Below are positions 21,189 through 32,215 of a stretch of 64,000 nucleotides of DNA, piece after piece. Location: contig NC_069100.1 of NCBI RefSeq assembly GCF_947172395.1, positions 749,001 through 813,000 on the forward strand, given 5' to 3'. Source of the DNA: Bicyclus anynana (lineage: Eukaryota; Arthropoda; Insecta; Lepidoptera; Nymphalidae). The number at the start of each line of letters is the position of its first letter. Positions within the stretch are counted from its first letter, which is position 1. Made by a program: the position numbers and the translations under genes. The notes below the pieces were generated by a model. It ran no database searches, was not told where the DNA came from, and was given only the letters and a program-made list of their open reading frames with translations.

Positions 21189-22070
21189 TCTCTCAATAAT
21201 TATTTTTTTATATTGAAACTAAACAAGCAGCGACTCCACAGCTCCGCTGTTTCGTACGCATTGCAGGCAGAACACAAGTGATAACGAAATGAGTGGTTAC
21301 GAGCGGCCGGCGCGAACATCTTCGGATAGAGCGTAATTAAAATAATAACTTTGACCCGCGTCTATTATTTTCATTAGCGCGATCATTATATTATTAGCTG
21401 ACCTTTTTAGTTGGCCAGACTATGTTATGAGAACTTACACTGTGATATTTTATCCTTTGACGCAAAATGAGGGGTGTTTTGCGTTTTTTTTTTGTTAATC
21501 TGTGTCCCTTACATTTTTCACATATAAAAAATAATATTTTTACAAAGCATAATATATTCATAGCTCTGCTACAAAAGTTGTCACCCTAGTCACTCTAAAA
21601 AATAAATGGTTTGTCAGAGTGACTAAAATTAAAAGTCAATCGTCAATAGTCGATGAGTAAGCTAGTTTTAGAATTTTTGCAATAGAATCATGTCACCATC
21701 ACGTTGATATGCTTTACATTTTTTTTGTTAATACAATCTTAGAGATGGTACGGAACGTACAGTACACTGAACCAATTCACTATAATTTCATCAACAAGTT
21801 GATTAAGACAGTTGATTACATACATAAATTGTTTTTTTTTACAATTAATTCACTAGATAATAGATTGAATCGAATCTAGGTCCTTCCAGTATAAAGCCGA
21901 GCACACACAGCAGCGGAAGCGAGCACGTGCAGTAAATCAAACGCAACACACGCAAGATTTATGGCGGCAAGCGGCGCGGTGTTTCATTGTTAACGCCTGA
22001 CTGACTCACTGACTCGCTCGCAGCGAGATGTCTGCAAGGAGCCAACAATTTTTTCAAATTAAAAAAAATC
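21189..22070. other. No gene seen
   Basis: AT-rich with two GC-richer patches (21285-21315 and 21895-22030). The second carries 'gactgactcactgactcgct', a short simple-repeat-like run. No open frame of note. Confidence 0.4.
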
Positions 22071-22185
22071 TTTTTAAAATTTCAAGTAAGCTTAGTTTAC
22101 AAACACTTTTAAAACGTTAAGTTTGACTATTTATAAAAACTCAACCACCGATTCAGAAGGCAGTTTCAAATGAGAAGAGCCAGCA
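22071..22185 (-). repeat. Family V, reverse
   Basis: 'aagcttagtttacaaacact', 'aaccaccgattcagaaggca' are reverse complements of the V blocks 'agtgcttgtaaac.gagcct' and 'tgccttccgaaccggtggt'. Confidence 0.65.
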
Positions 22186-22278
22186 TTAAACTCAAAATTT
22201 GCTTTTTTAAAATCATCATTCATTACAATGTTTAAAATACACCGACTTACACAGAAAAAAACTCACTCACTTGTTCAG

Positions 22279-22345
22279 TGGTGAGTCTATTTGGTTCCCG
22301 ATTACGACGATTTGGGTTCAAGTCTTGGGTCGGCGTGAATTATAA
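22279..22345 (+). repeat. Degenerate tRNA-like SINE head
   Basis: 'ttcagtggtgagtc' could be an A box and 'gggttcaagtcttgggtcgg' a B box at SINE-like spacing. No body follows that I recognise. It could be chance. Confidence 0.3.
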
Positions 22346-23070
22346 AACTTCTTTAAGCTTGACTTGAGGAGTAAGCTGGTGAACGCGTTACAAAAAGTGT
22401 AATCGGGTGACGCGAACGGACGTTGAGAGGGAGAGTTAAAAAAGCTTTTACTTCAGTCGTGTGATAAAACCATATAATTATAATTTAACCGAATCTTAAA
22501 TCTATGGGTAAAACACACTCGTTATTTTATTTCTAAAAAAAATGTTTAAAATTCTCAGCTTCAATGTAATAAGTTGGTGGTATTACTCGTATAACTCGGT
22601 GCATAGGCGGTGTATGATATTATTACAAAAAAGTAAGAATAGTCATAATAAGAAGAAAATGCGCGTGCTAACTAACATTAGTAATAAAATAATTCAACAA
22701 AGAACGTTACGCTACATTGAGTTAATAATTCTTTACAGGGTAATTGCATACGTTTTTATTACACACTGCCTGATGAAAACACGGGTGTGTCTCTATTAAT
22801 AAGTCTGAGGGTTATGTAAGAAGCGAGATTATAGGAAAACACAACTGTACCTACTAACTGTATTTGTGTATTATATATTTTAATTTCTTTTTTATCTAAA
22901 TAATTAGGGAGACAAATAATTTAACATCTAGGTCAATCGTGTGACAGAAAGAAAAAACCGAGCAGAGCAGAAAGATTTAAAACTAGTTCTCATTGAACAC
23001 ACGAAATTTGAGTTTTGAATTTGATTATGGCCCATAACGGACTAATCAAGTTACATAGAAAATTAGCCAT
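22346..23070. other. No gene seen
   Basis: AT-rich. The 85-codon frame at 22542-22799 has no recognisable domain. Confidence 0.4.
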
Positions 23071-23580
23071 TTGTCCGCGAATTGATGTCAAACAGTCACC
23101 CGGTAATGTGCGCCTAACGAACAATAGCGCGCGATCAAGTGTCACTAGCTGCCTGCACAGAGAAGCCACGCTACAGAGACCTGCTATTTGAGAGTTTTTT
23201 ACTCAAATGGTTTCAAACACGATAAAACATGCATACTTTTAGACTACGCTTGTCAATTGTCTGCGAATTGCAAACAGTCACTCGGTAATGTGCGCCTAAC
23301 AACCAATTTACCAACAAACTAGTGACACTTGATCATCCGCGCGATCAAGTGTCACTAGTTGCCTGCACAGGGAACCTTTGTCACAGAGACTTTCCTCACG
23401 CTTTCCTTCCTTCCTTATTTATTCACGCGATTTGTTGGCCGGGCATAGGCCGGTAGCTCACATAGGCAACGATAAAGCACACACACACACAGTTTGTCAA
23501 TAGTGCGCTTAACGAATAATAGTGCGCGCGATCTAATGCCACTAGCTGCCAGTACAGCGTGGCCAGCCACAAGCGAGTAA
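23071..23580 (+). repeat. Three local copies of an ~100-bp unit
   Basis: Copies begin near 23071, 23257 and 23486. The first two share 'cgaattg', 'caaacagtcac.cggtaatg' and 'tgtgcgcctaac'. All three share 'gcgcgatc.a.tg.cactag' and 'tgcc.g.acag'. The spacing of the first two is 186 bp. The third is shorter and preceded by a (CA)n run. Class unknown. Confidence 0.8.
23317..23360. repeat. Perfect 18-bp hairpin
   Basis: Arms 'aactagtgacacttgatc' (23317-23334) and 'gatcaagtgtcactagtt' (23343-23360) are perfectly complementary around an 8-base loop. The right arm belongs to the local repeat unit; the left arm is an extra inverted copy found only in the middle unit. Confidence 0.95.
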
Positions 23581-23912
23581 AAAACAAAAATAAATAGTAC
23601 CTACAAAACGAATGATAAAATTTAAAATCACCTCTGTCATGTTGTAGTCTGTGGCGCAAACAGCACCGCTGTCACAGTGTGTCAACGTGTCGACATGTCA
23701 ACTCGATGTACTTATAATATGCTGATCTATGCTATATCCACAGACATTGTAATAACAAGGTAATAGAAATGGCACATACATGAATTCGTAAACATACACC
23801 TACAAGATCTAAGAAAAACGAAATACGCCTGTAACTGAGTGCATTGCAAGTTTTAACTACATTACCTCTTTTATTCAAATATGTGTAGGAGTGTGTCTTT
23901 GTATAAATTAAA

Positions 23913-24048
23913 CTAGCTGACACCGCGCGGTTTCACCCGCGTGGTGTCAGATTGTAACACAGAATTTTTTTTTCAAATCGGACCAGTAGTTCTTGAGATT
24001 AGCGCGTTCAATTAAACAAACTCTTCAGCTTTATAATATTAGTAAAGA
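23913..24048 (-). mobile_element. HLE-G, internally deleted
   Basis: CTAGCTGACACCGCGCGG at the left, 'aatcggaccagtagttcttg' inside and 'tttataatattagtaaaga' before T at the right. On the minus strand it is A|TC...CTAG|T, with intact Helitron-type junctions. Confidence 0.85.
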
Positions 24049-24334
24049 TGTACTCGTATGTCATATTGCGAAGTGTATCCACATTCGATACTATAGATAC
24101 AGGTAGATCTGTCAATGACACTAGTCTCTAGAATTTGTAGCCATGTGCCATTTCTATTGCATTATTATTCTGTCTATGATTACATTCTACCTACATGATA
24201 CATTAACTGGGTAGTTCGATACACCATCAATTAACGTTTTTTAATTATTGATGCAGCCTCAAAAGCTTTTAATTACTTTGTTGCGGTAGTAGGGTCGTGT
24301 TCGAAAGAGTAGGCATTTTCTATAGGTGAGTAGG

Positions 24335-24445
24335 CATTTTGTAGGCTCTTCTCAGAAGAACCTGTCTTCAGAACCGGTAGTACAGTCTTTACGTTTCAAA
24401 AGTGCTTGTAAACTAAGCCTACTTTTAATAAATGAATTTTGAAGT
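24335..24445 (+). repeat. Family V copy
   Basis: 'ttctcagaagaacctgtctt', 'cagaaccggtagta', 'aaaagtgcttgtaaactaag', 'aataaatgaattttgaa'. This is a known lepidopteran LINE 3'-end type with an AATAAA signal. Confidence 0.8.
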
Positions 24446-25576
24446 TTAGGTAAACCCTAAAATTGTAATATGAAAAACTGACTGTTGGTCCAGTCGTTTC
24501 GGATCACGAAGTCCTCGATTCGTGTCCAGCCCACACTAAACGATTTATAATATACGACAAAACATCAGTAAAACAGCGAGCGTGACGAGCATAACCTCAG
24601 ATCACCAAACACCCTCTTTTCTTTCTTTTTTGATTCTTACTATCGCTGTCATAACAACAATATTACGTCCTTTCTAAAAAAAAAGTCTTTCTAAGAAGAA
24701 GTATCATAATACCTACTTCCTTGCTGTCGAGATTGCCGCCTCGTGGAATGTTGAGTCAACTAAGTTTAGATATTGTTCAGATAGTCGTTTCAATCAATGG
24801 TCTTATGGTGAAAAGCTTCGACCATGAGAAACTTAACTGCTGAATCAAGGGTCGAGTACAAAAGGCAGTGATTATTGAGACGGTGTGTATTGTGAGAAGA
24901 AGCCCTAACCGCCGGTTGCTTGGTCACTCAAATGTCCCGCAGCGGGAGGGTACAGTTTCTTTTTTAAATAGTGGTTTTAATAGTGGTATACTTTGTATTT
25001 TATTAACCTTGTTAAAAATTTAACAGAAGGGCAGATAATTATATAAATTAATCATGAATTTTAACACTACCAATTAGGTACTTGAGGAACCCTTAAGTAC
25101 GCCGGTTCACAAATTAAAGTGGGAAAACCCTACCACATATTAAGTTGTGAGCCGACTGCTTCTGATTTGTCAAAAAATCATTGAAAAATATAAGTGTAAA
25201 TAAATAGTATGTACTCGTATGTAGTGTAGTTTTCACAACTTTTCGCCATCAGAATGTGGAAAATCCATTCCGATCCAGTGACGAGTGCTCGTTAGCTCTG
25301 ATGGGCGGGACCAGCTATCGCGCCGTATCGCTACATTTTTAGTGCTTGTACAGAATAAAAATACTCACGTCATGAGTGTCACTCATGTAATTGGTTTGTC
25401 ATGTAACTAACTGTAGTGATTTTTGATGTAATTAAAGATTTTTTATTTAACTTTCTCTGTTATTTGTAAATGCCTTGTTCGTCCAGTGGTAACCCTATGC
25501 AGCATCGGATCACACCCTAGATTCCAAGTGGCGTGCACACGGTCTTTAACTAGAGTAAGCACTGTATGTACAAAAT
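24446..25576. other. No gene seen
   Basis: Unique-looking sequence, with an oddly tRNA/SINE-like patch near 25474-25495 ('ttgttcgtccagtggtaacc') that has no B box. Confidence 0.4.
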
Positions 25577-25730
25577 ATCATCATCCTCATTTTCATTCCA
25601 TATTCGGCTCACTTTTGAGCTCGAGTCTTCTCTTAGAATGAGAGGGGTTAGGCCAAATAATTCACCACGCTGGTTCAATGCGGATTAGCGGTATGCAGGT
25701 TTCCTCACGATGTTTTTTTCTTCACCGTCA
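25577..25730 (-). repeat. SINE-C tail half
   Basis: 'ccatattcggctcacttttg', 'agaatgagaggggttaggcc', 'tatgcaggtttcctcacgat'. It stops inside the body; the head is missing. Confidence 0.85.
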
Positions 25731-25834
25731 TTGGATGTGCTCCCGGGTGGGGGCGTTTGTGTTACTCCTTTTCATGTATTCTTCGTCTTCTTCCTCTCTT
25801 GGATTTGAGTGAAGTAACCTAGGTGGCAACCTCA

Positions 25835-26062
25835 TCATGTAGTATCGATGGATGACTGTACCTCGAGTAGGTCTCTCTCTTTCGGACGTATGTGGAGGAG
25901 CAGCGACGTATCTGATTTAGCGAAGGCTCTAATTGCTAATTGCTGGATCACTGTGTCTAGGTCCTCGACACGCAGGTGATGGTGAAGTCCCTGACGTATC
26001 GAGCAGCGTTCGCGATTAGTCTGAGAGCTTAATGAAGCGTGATATAACACCTCCTTTTCCAC
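25835..26062 (-). CDS. Unrecognised open segment
   Basis: The minus-strand frame is open for at least 75 codons and somewhat further upstream (no ATG at the start; the first Met listed would be a GTG). It ends at TGA. The product is helix-prone and charged, with blocks HHHLRVEDLDTVIQQLAI and IRPKERDLLEV, and looks more protein-like than most frames in this window. I recognise no family. It lies beside a SINE-C tail, so a decayed transposon protein is the likeliest source; a host exon is possible but unsupported. Confidence 0.2.
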   Translation of the reverse strand: MEKEVLYHASLSSQTNRERCSIRQGLHHHLRVEDLDTVIQQLAIRAFAKSDTSLLLHIRPKERDLLEVQSSIDTT

Positions 26063-26543
26063 CTTAAGTAATGCACGTATACTACGGTAGAAAGGCTGGG
26101 AGGAGAAGAAAAGGGAAAAAATAAATTAATTATATTTATTATACTACTAATAGCTAAAGCGTACTGTTGGATTGTATCAACTAATGTTCCGGTACGATGT
26201 ACTAACTAATGTTCAGGGGTATACGTTAAATAAAGCATTTAAATAATGTTTGAATTAGCACAACACCATTTATTTTCAAGTGCACATTTAAGCATAAAAT
26301 GAATAAAACAAAAGAAATGAATAAAAACCTCTGTTAAAAATTAATGTTTCTCAAGAAAATAAACGCCTAATAAAATTTTATAGCAATTACAGAGTTAAAA
26401 GATTAAGACACTCGCTTCCACTAAAAATATAAATTAGTTTCAACTTTGTGGCAGTTCCAACCACTTTCATCACATTATACGAATACGTACAATTAAATAC
26501 ATAATGAAGCTGTTTTAATTGACTCTTTCAATGTACTACGACA

Positions 26544-26634
26544 CTAGCTGATACCACGCGGTTTCACCCGCGTGGTTTCCGTAGGAATACGGGAATAATA
26601 TACAGCTTATAGCCATCCTCGATAAATGTGCTTT
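26544..26634 (-). mobile_element. HLE-G 3' part
   Basis: CTAGCTGATACCACGCGGTTT, 'tccgtaggaatacgggaata', 'agccatcctcgataaatgtg'. The 5' part is replaced by the hairpin/tandem structure at 26634. Confidence 0.8.
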
Positions 26635-26698
26635 CAATTTCTTTCAATGTTAGATCATTGAAAGAAATTGATCTTAGATCATTGAAAGAAATTGATCT
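26634..26698. repeat. 16-bp hairpin fused to a 24-bp tandem pair
   Basis: 'tcaatttctttcaatg' (26634-26649) is perfectly complementary to 26656-26671 across a 6-base loop. The right arm is part of a 24-bp unit 'tagatcattgaaagaaattg...' present twice without a mismatch (26651-26674 and 26675-26698). Confidence 0.9.
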
Positions 26699-26842
26699 GA
26701 TTGATTAATCTTAGGGATTACTTTATATTAAAGTAGCTTTAACTGAAATATTGTCAATCGATTTAATTTCCAACGAAAATTTTCTTTTACCTCGCCGCAG
26801 GATTTTTTATCTGGAAAACTTGTGTCCAAAAGGACACAAACG

Positions 26843-27055
26843 AGATTTTTTTATTAAATTACATGACTGCGATATCACTTGATGTTAAGTGACGATGCAG
26901 TCGATGGAAGGCTAACTTGGAAGAGGTACAAAGTTTATTCTACCCATACTTCTGACGGTTTCTACGCAGAATCGTACCGAAACGCAAAATCGCTTGGCAG
27001 TTCGTCTTTGCCGGTAGCGTGGTAACTTGCCACGACCAAAGCCTACCATCAGACA
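26843..27055 (-). repeat. SINE-B2, head missing
   Basis: 'gatgttaagtgacgatgcag', 'ggaagaggtacaaagtttat', 'cttctgacggtttctacgca', 'aaatcgcttggcagttcgtc', 'ggtaacttgccacgacc'. It differs from SINE-B by the 'tctgacggtttctacgc' block. The tRNA-like head is lost. Confidence 0.8.
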
Positions 27056-27115
27056 AAACATGTTTTTCATGATAATTAGATTAAATATTAGTTAATTATG
27101 GTTTGAAATATTTAC

Positions 27116-27255
27116 TACAGCTCGTGCGCTGTAGCATGGTGCGGGTGACAGTTCGTTTCACTCTTGAAAATTTGTCGCGATACACGATAATAGTACGTAT
27201 TATGAATGTCATAAGGTAATTGTCATCCGCACCATGCTACATCGCACGAACTATA
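27116..27255. mobile_element. 140-bp foldback element
   Basis: Arms 27116-27153 and 27218-27255 are inverted repeats matching at 33 of 38 positions, with core 'tgtagcatggtgcgg' opposite 'ccgcaccatgctaca'. The 64-base centre is not repetitive. It may be a solo MITE, or a transcribed copy could fold as a long hairpin RNA. Confidence 0.75.
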
Positions 27256-27582
27256 AACTATAAACGAATTAGGATTAAGATTCTTATGTTTGTAATGAAT
27301 TTTACCTCAAGAATGAAGTCAAAGCTTTAAACAGTAAATAAAAAAAACTAATTTGAGCTTTACTCACAGAATACATTTGTAAAACTTTAAGAATATACTA
27401 AGTAACAACTGCAAGCAAAGCAACATAGTGTACATAGTAAAGATGACATAAATCCGTCCGTTACACTTCGTTCAACGTCTCAAAGTTAAAGAGATCTCGT
27501 TACTGGATAGGAATTGAACCACATTTCATAGACAGACATTGTGAAGCCTGTGTTCCCCAGACCTACGTAATTTTATATTTTT

Positions 27583-27872
27583 TATTCATTACAAGTTAGC
27601 CCTTGACTACAATCTCACCTGATGGTAACTGATGATGAAATCTAAGTTGGACACTGGCTTACTTGATAAGAGGAGGATTAACATCTTTATTAACAAATCG
27701 CTTGGCGCTACGTCTTTGTCAGTAGGATGGTAACTAGTCACGGCCGAAACCTCCCACCAGCGCCAGACCTGGACCAATTAAGTAAACCTCAATTGGGCCA
27801 GTTGGGGATCTAACCCAGGACTTCCGTCTTGTAAATCCACCGCGCATGCCACTGAGCCACGCAGACTGTCAA
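27583..27872 (-). repeat. SINE-B, near full length
   Basis: Read on the minus strand: degenerate head 'agtctgcgtggctcagtggc', B-box remnant GGGTTAGATCCCC, body and tail 'aagggctaacttgtaatg'. Several changes in the A and B boxes suggest an old copy. Confidence 0.85.
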
Positions 27873-29091
27873 AATTAATATTAAGAGATTTAAGTTTAGA
27901 ATAGAATAGAATACTCAGCTCATCTTTTATACAAAGGTAAGGTAGGCAACTATTTAGGCCATGGTTTTGTTAGCTAATAAATTTCTAGAGGCCGCAGATT
28001 CTCAATTGAAGCTCAATAGTAACATATACATACATAATAATACACGTTATCTTTTTACTTCACCAAATTGCTTTCGTGAATAATAAAAAAAACCAAACCT
28101 CTTTAGTCATGTAACGAAGGGGAAAAATGTCGATATTCACAATATGATTTTTTCACTTTCATGTAGAGAAATTCTCGGAAGCTAACTTGACCGCCTTATG
28201 TTATTTTTCCCCTCTCTTTCGTATCACCATGCAGTATTACTTTCCAGGAACAAAGAAGCTTAACAAGAATGAAAAATTGAAGATGATTGAGTTTCTGCAC
28301 CCTTGAAACCTGCTAGTTTCCAAAGCCACCACGGTCCAAATTTTATAATCGGTATCTGTATTATCTATGGAACAAACATGGGCTGAAAAACATTCAACCA
28401 TCGTATAAAATGGGACATGTTTGTCTACCTCTCAATATAAGATTATTTTAGGGAGATACCTCATTAGTGCATTGCGTTTGCGTGGTAACATAATATTAAT
28501 TATTATAAACAATAGATATTCATATCACAAAATGGAGGTGGTGAGAGATTTGTAGGCTGCTTTTCGAACAGCAGGCTTGTATGATGGTTGAAGTGGTAAT
28601 GCCGGGCAGAATCCAACCAAGCAGATCGCGTTGTATATATTTTGAAAGGCGATTTGTGAGGTGCAACAGCCAGTTCTACGAAATGCAAGCTCCACATGTG
28701 CGACGAAGCAACGCATTAATGTGGTACATCATTTAAAATATATGGAAAACGATAGTAGTATATTACCTTGCGTCGATGCAACGCAACACAACGTACTAAT
28801 GAGGCATCATCCTAAAACTATAGTAATTTTAGTTAAGTTTTTGGCACTGTCCTGTGGGCAAAGTGGGCACCCCAGCGGCGCGCGTATCAATCTGTGTGCT
28901 AATGACATCACAGGTCGGGAGCACTCGCCGGCGCGTCGCGGTAACGATCACTAATAGTTCGCTTGACGTTAAGTGTTATTCTGTTACCCGGACTCTCGAA
29001 ATACTGCGTAACGATGAAATTTGAAGAGTACTATGCCTAAAAGATAAAATGTACGAAACTCAAAGTTTCTGCGGCTATCGCTAAGGTTTTC
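27873..29091. other. No gene; one imperfect direct repeat
   Basis: Contains two related segments near 28699-28733 and 28769-28812 ('gcaacgcattaatgtggtac' and 'acgtactaatgaggcatcat'), and a CpG-rich patch at 28855-28950. The open frames here (60-97 codons) overlap in several frames and show no domain. Confidence 0.4.
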
Positions 29092-29357
29092 TTTTAATTC
29101 TTTGCATGTTAGCCCTTGACTACAATCTCACCTGATGGTAAGTGATTATGCAATCTGAGATGGAAGCGGGCTAACTCGTTAGGATTAGAATGAAAATCCA
29201 CTCAACTTTCGGTGTGTGTTTCGGTTCGGTGACTACACGACATCGTGTCGGAACGCTTAATTGCTTGGCGGTACGCCTTTTGCCGGTAAGTAACTAGTTA
29301 TGGCCGAAGCCAAACCTGGACCAAGTAAGAAACCTCAATTCGCCTAACCAGGGATAC
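29092..29357 (-). repeat. SINE-B, diverged
   Basis: 'agcccttgactacaatctca', 'gaagcgggctaactcgttag', 'acgacatcgtgtcggaacgc', 'gtaactagttatggccgaag'. The head beyond 'gcctaaccagggat' is lost. Confidence 0.85.
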
Positions 29358-29403
29358 TCGTGACTATGAGAATTTGAACTTTCTTGCTTGCGAGAAATTT
29401 GTT

Positions 29404-29572
29404 CGTGTTCTCCCCGTGCCTCGGAGAGTACGTGCTTTTCGAGGCACGGGAATGTAACGCCGTGCCGTTGATCCCAGTCGTTATCATAAACATTTGAAAA
29501 TTATCGTTTAAGTGTGAAACATACAATCCTAATCCCGACAACCTTTATTTGAGTGGTGTGGTGGCTCTAAGT
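29404..29572 (+). repeat. RJ-type LINE 3' end, long copy
   Basis: 'cgtgcctcggagagtacgtg', 'gttatcataaacatttgaaa', 'gtggtgtggtggctctaag'. This order is that of a common lepidopteran LINE 3' region. It contains a hairpin with arms 'cccgtgcctcg' (29413-29423) and 'cgaggcacggg' (29440-29450). Confidence 0.65.
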
Positions 29573-30067
29573 TGGAAAATTTTTACTATAAGTATTGGAA
29601 AACAGTAGCCTTTCATACGCAAACGATAAACAAAATTAAGTTTCACTTTGTCAAAGAATTCTTAACGTGTTTCAGCAATAAATATGTTATTATAAATAAC
29701 AATAAATATTTGTTTGTAATTTATAAAAAAAAATGTGTGTGCAGTAAAAATTAAAGACATTTTAGCGCATAAACAATAATAAAAAATTATTAAAAATTAA
29801 GGAAAATTTATAACGTTAATTATCTTAAAATCGTCTCCCTCCCCCTCCACAGATTGATGACGTCACTCTGTCAGATAGCGTCCACTCCGGTAAATTAGAA
29901 AAGTTATTCGGCGCACCGAAGAGCTGCGAATTTTTTCGAATTTTCCGAATATTTTTTCATCGCCAGATACTTTGAGCTCATTAGAAAAAGTGAATTGAAA
30001 CGATATTCTTGATAATGAGTTTCAAGTCGATTGATTGATTAAATTTTTACTTTGACTGTATTTTAAA
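29573..30067. other. No gene seen
   Basis: AT-rich, no supported feature. Confidence 0.4.
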
Positions 30068-30145
30068 CTAGTAGACATCCCGCGGTTTCACCCGTGTAGT
30101 TCCCGTGGGAAAACAGGGATAAAATGTAATGTCATTACCGTCATT
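30068..30145 (-). mobile_element. HLE-G 3' part
   Basis: CTAGTAGACATCCCGCGG, 'tttcacccgtgtagttcccg', 'gggaaaacagggataaaatg'. It is cut off at the SINE-C beginning at 30147. Confidence 0.75.
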
Positions 30146-30146
30146 T

Positions 30147-30383
30147 AGGATTAGGTCAATAGTCCACCACGCTGGCCCAATGTGGATTAGCAGACTTCAC
30201 ACACCCAGAGAATTAAGAAAATTCTCTGGTATGCAGTTTTCCTCACGACGTTTTTCCGTCACCGTTTAAGACACGTGATGTTTAATTTCTTAAAATTCAC
30301 ACAACTGAAAAGTTGGAAGTGCATGCCCGGACCGGATTCGAACCCACACCCTCCGGAATCTGAGGCAAAGGTCATGTCCAGCG
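30147..30383 (-). repeat. SINE-C, tail end missing
   Basis: 'gtcaatagtccaccacgctg', 'aattaagaaaattctctggt', B box in reverse 'ggattcgaaccc', 'ctccggaatctgaggc'. It lacks the terminal TGATGATGA and the first head bases. Confidence 0.9.
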
Positions 30384-30569
30384 TGGAAATGTAACGTGAA
30401 TGTCAAAAATTCACAAATAACATGGTTTACCAACTATTCAAAATTCAAAATTGATTTAGTAGATCCAAGCCAGTTTGTGTTGATGTGTGAACGGTGCTCC
30501 ACCTACGTAGTGTTTAGTAGTAGTCTCACAATATCATTTCATCTCATTCTCTCGTCATTCATTCACCGT

Positions 30570-30628
30570 AACAGCCGATGGTGTTCTATTACTGGACTTA
30601 TGTATCTTATAAAAGCTTTCAAACGCCA
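30570..30628 (-). mobile_element. LINE-E scrap, decayed
   Basis: 'acagccgatggtgttctatt', 'ggacttatgtatcttataaa' follow the LINE-E 3' end order at low identity. Confidence 0.4.
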
Positions 30629-30667
30629 CCGTTTTGAGACGCATGCATCCCTGGTATTCGCTTGATA

Positions 30668-30955
30668 ACCATCATTAACAACCCATATTCGGCTCACTAT
30701 TGAGCACGAGTCTCCTCTCAGAATGAGAGGGGTTAGGCCTTAGTCCACCACGCAGGTTCAATGCGGTTTGGCAGATTTCACACCCGTAGAGAATTAAGAA
30801 AATTCTCAGGTATGCAAGTTTCCTCACGATGTTTTTCTTTCACCGTTTGAGACACGTGATATTTAATTTCTTAAAATGCATACAACTGAAAAGTTGAAGG
30901 CATAACCTGGACAGAATCGAAGGCAGAGGTTATATTCACTGGGCTATCACGCCTT
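30668..30955 (-). repeat. SINE-C, near full length
   Basis: 'aacaacccatattcggctca' to 'tcactgggctatcacgcctt'. The B box is broken ('cctggacagaatcgaagg'), so this copy could not be pol III-driven. Confidence 0.9.
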
Positions 30956-31034
30956 CATTGATATCACGCGTTAATTATTGAGAGAAAAATATTTTAACCG
31001 ATTTCTAACACAAATATTAACCTAAACTAAAAAG

Positions 31035-31252
31035 CAAAAAAAAAAACATCTTACCTATATGCTACCTTCTGATCAGTTTGAAGGCGGTGCTAAGCCAGTG
31101 ATGTTTTAATTCAAGCCATTTATATTACAAAATTTCTGTGCGACACTGGATTTCTCGATTTTTCAATTTCTCGAAAAAAAAAAGAAACATAGAACCTCCT
31201 CCTAGAAGCTGAACGTAGAACCTCCTCCTTTTTGAAAGTCGGTTAAAAAGCT
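31035..31252 (-). repeat. Family W, reverse
   Basis: 'gtttgaaggcggtgctaagc', 'cagtgatgttttaattcaag', 'aacctcctcctttttgaaag' 'tcggttaaaaa'. The terminal TTTTTAACCGACTTTCAAAA is a common insect dispersed-repeat end; a forward copy is at 37911. Confidence 0.65.
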
Positions 31253-32215
31253 GGGTTAATTGATAAGTTAGTGTCTTTCAGAGGACCAGGTCAAGCGAAT
31301 AAGTTGAACTTCAGCAGGTATTAAAAATGCTTTATAATAAAGTAATGCTAAAGTATTTCTTATGCATGAAAATTTATTTTTGACACGAGTCCGGTCAGTT
31401 TTATTTCCTGAAAGCGACCGATATAGCGAATTTGCAAATGTGAATTTTTACCAAGCATTCTCAGCTTTCCACGTAGAATCAGAGGTTCGGAGTTAATCAA
31501 TGTTATCCTTTTTATTGCAATCAGAGTAACTGCATCAATACTAGAGATTGGTATAAAAAGATCAGCACTTCGTTACCCAAAGCACTTCGCTTTAAATAAC
31601 TAATGCTGCTAACTCGCAGTAGGATTCGCAGCAAAAACCGACGAGAGAAAATTTTATTATTTACACCGCAGAAGGTATTCACTGTATTATTTAGTAGGAG
31701 TTTTTCTCAGATGTTCTATTTTATGATTAAGTTTTTGCTCTACGTTTGGCGGCTACGTCCAACAGGCTAATTCACTAACTTTCACGTTTGTTAGTTGCCT
31801 TATACAAAATTGAGGTTATATGTAACAAATATCATCCGGTGCCAGTTATTTAATGTTTATTTTATGTTGCTCAGTTTATATGATGTTTATTTTCATGGGT
31901 TGTTAATATCAAATTAGTGAATAGGTCAAATAACACGAAAATTACCAAATAGTTAAAAAGTCACATGGTTTCGTATTCTCTAATTATTTATTCCTACTAA
32001 TAAAAATTACTAACCAGTTAGTATTGGAAGCCATGAATGGAGTGAATGGAGTTCTAAGAGATTTTATTGTTTACGATATGAGGTTAGAGACACAAATTCC
32101 ATCCGGTGGCAAGTAACAACCGTAGCTTGGCGACTGCACGAGGTGCCCAAAATGTACAGAATAGAACCTAGGACATTATCAACTACGACAGAGTCATCAG
32201 CGTACATTATACCAG
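31253..32215. other. No gene; one family M scrap
   Basis: Family M in reverse at about 31775-31850 ('atgtaacaaatatcatccgg'). A second short echo 'acaaattccatccggtggca' lies at 32092-32111. Nothing else recognised. Confidence 0.45.

Noticed and set aside
23071..23580. CRISPR-like repeat array
   Set aside because: The repeats are long, diverged and irregularly spaced, only three in number, and the genome is clearly eukaryotic.
28503..28954. Cluster of overlapping frames on both strands
   Set aside because: Frames of 63-97 codons overlap in different phases, as expected by chance; only an imperfect direct repeat is real there.
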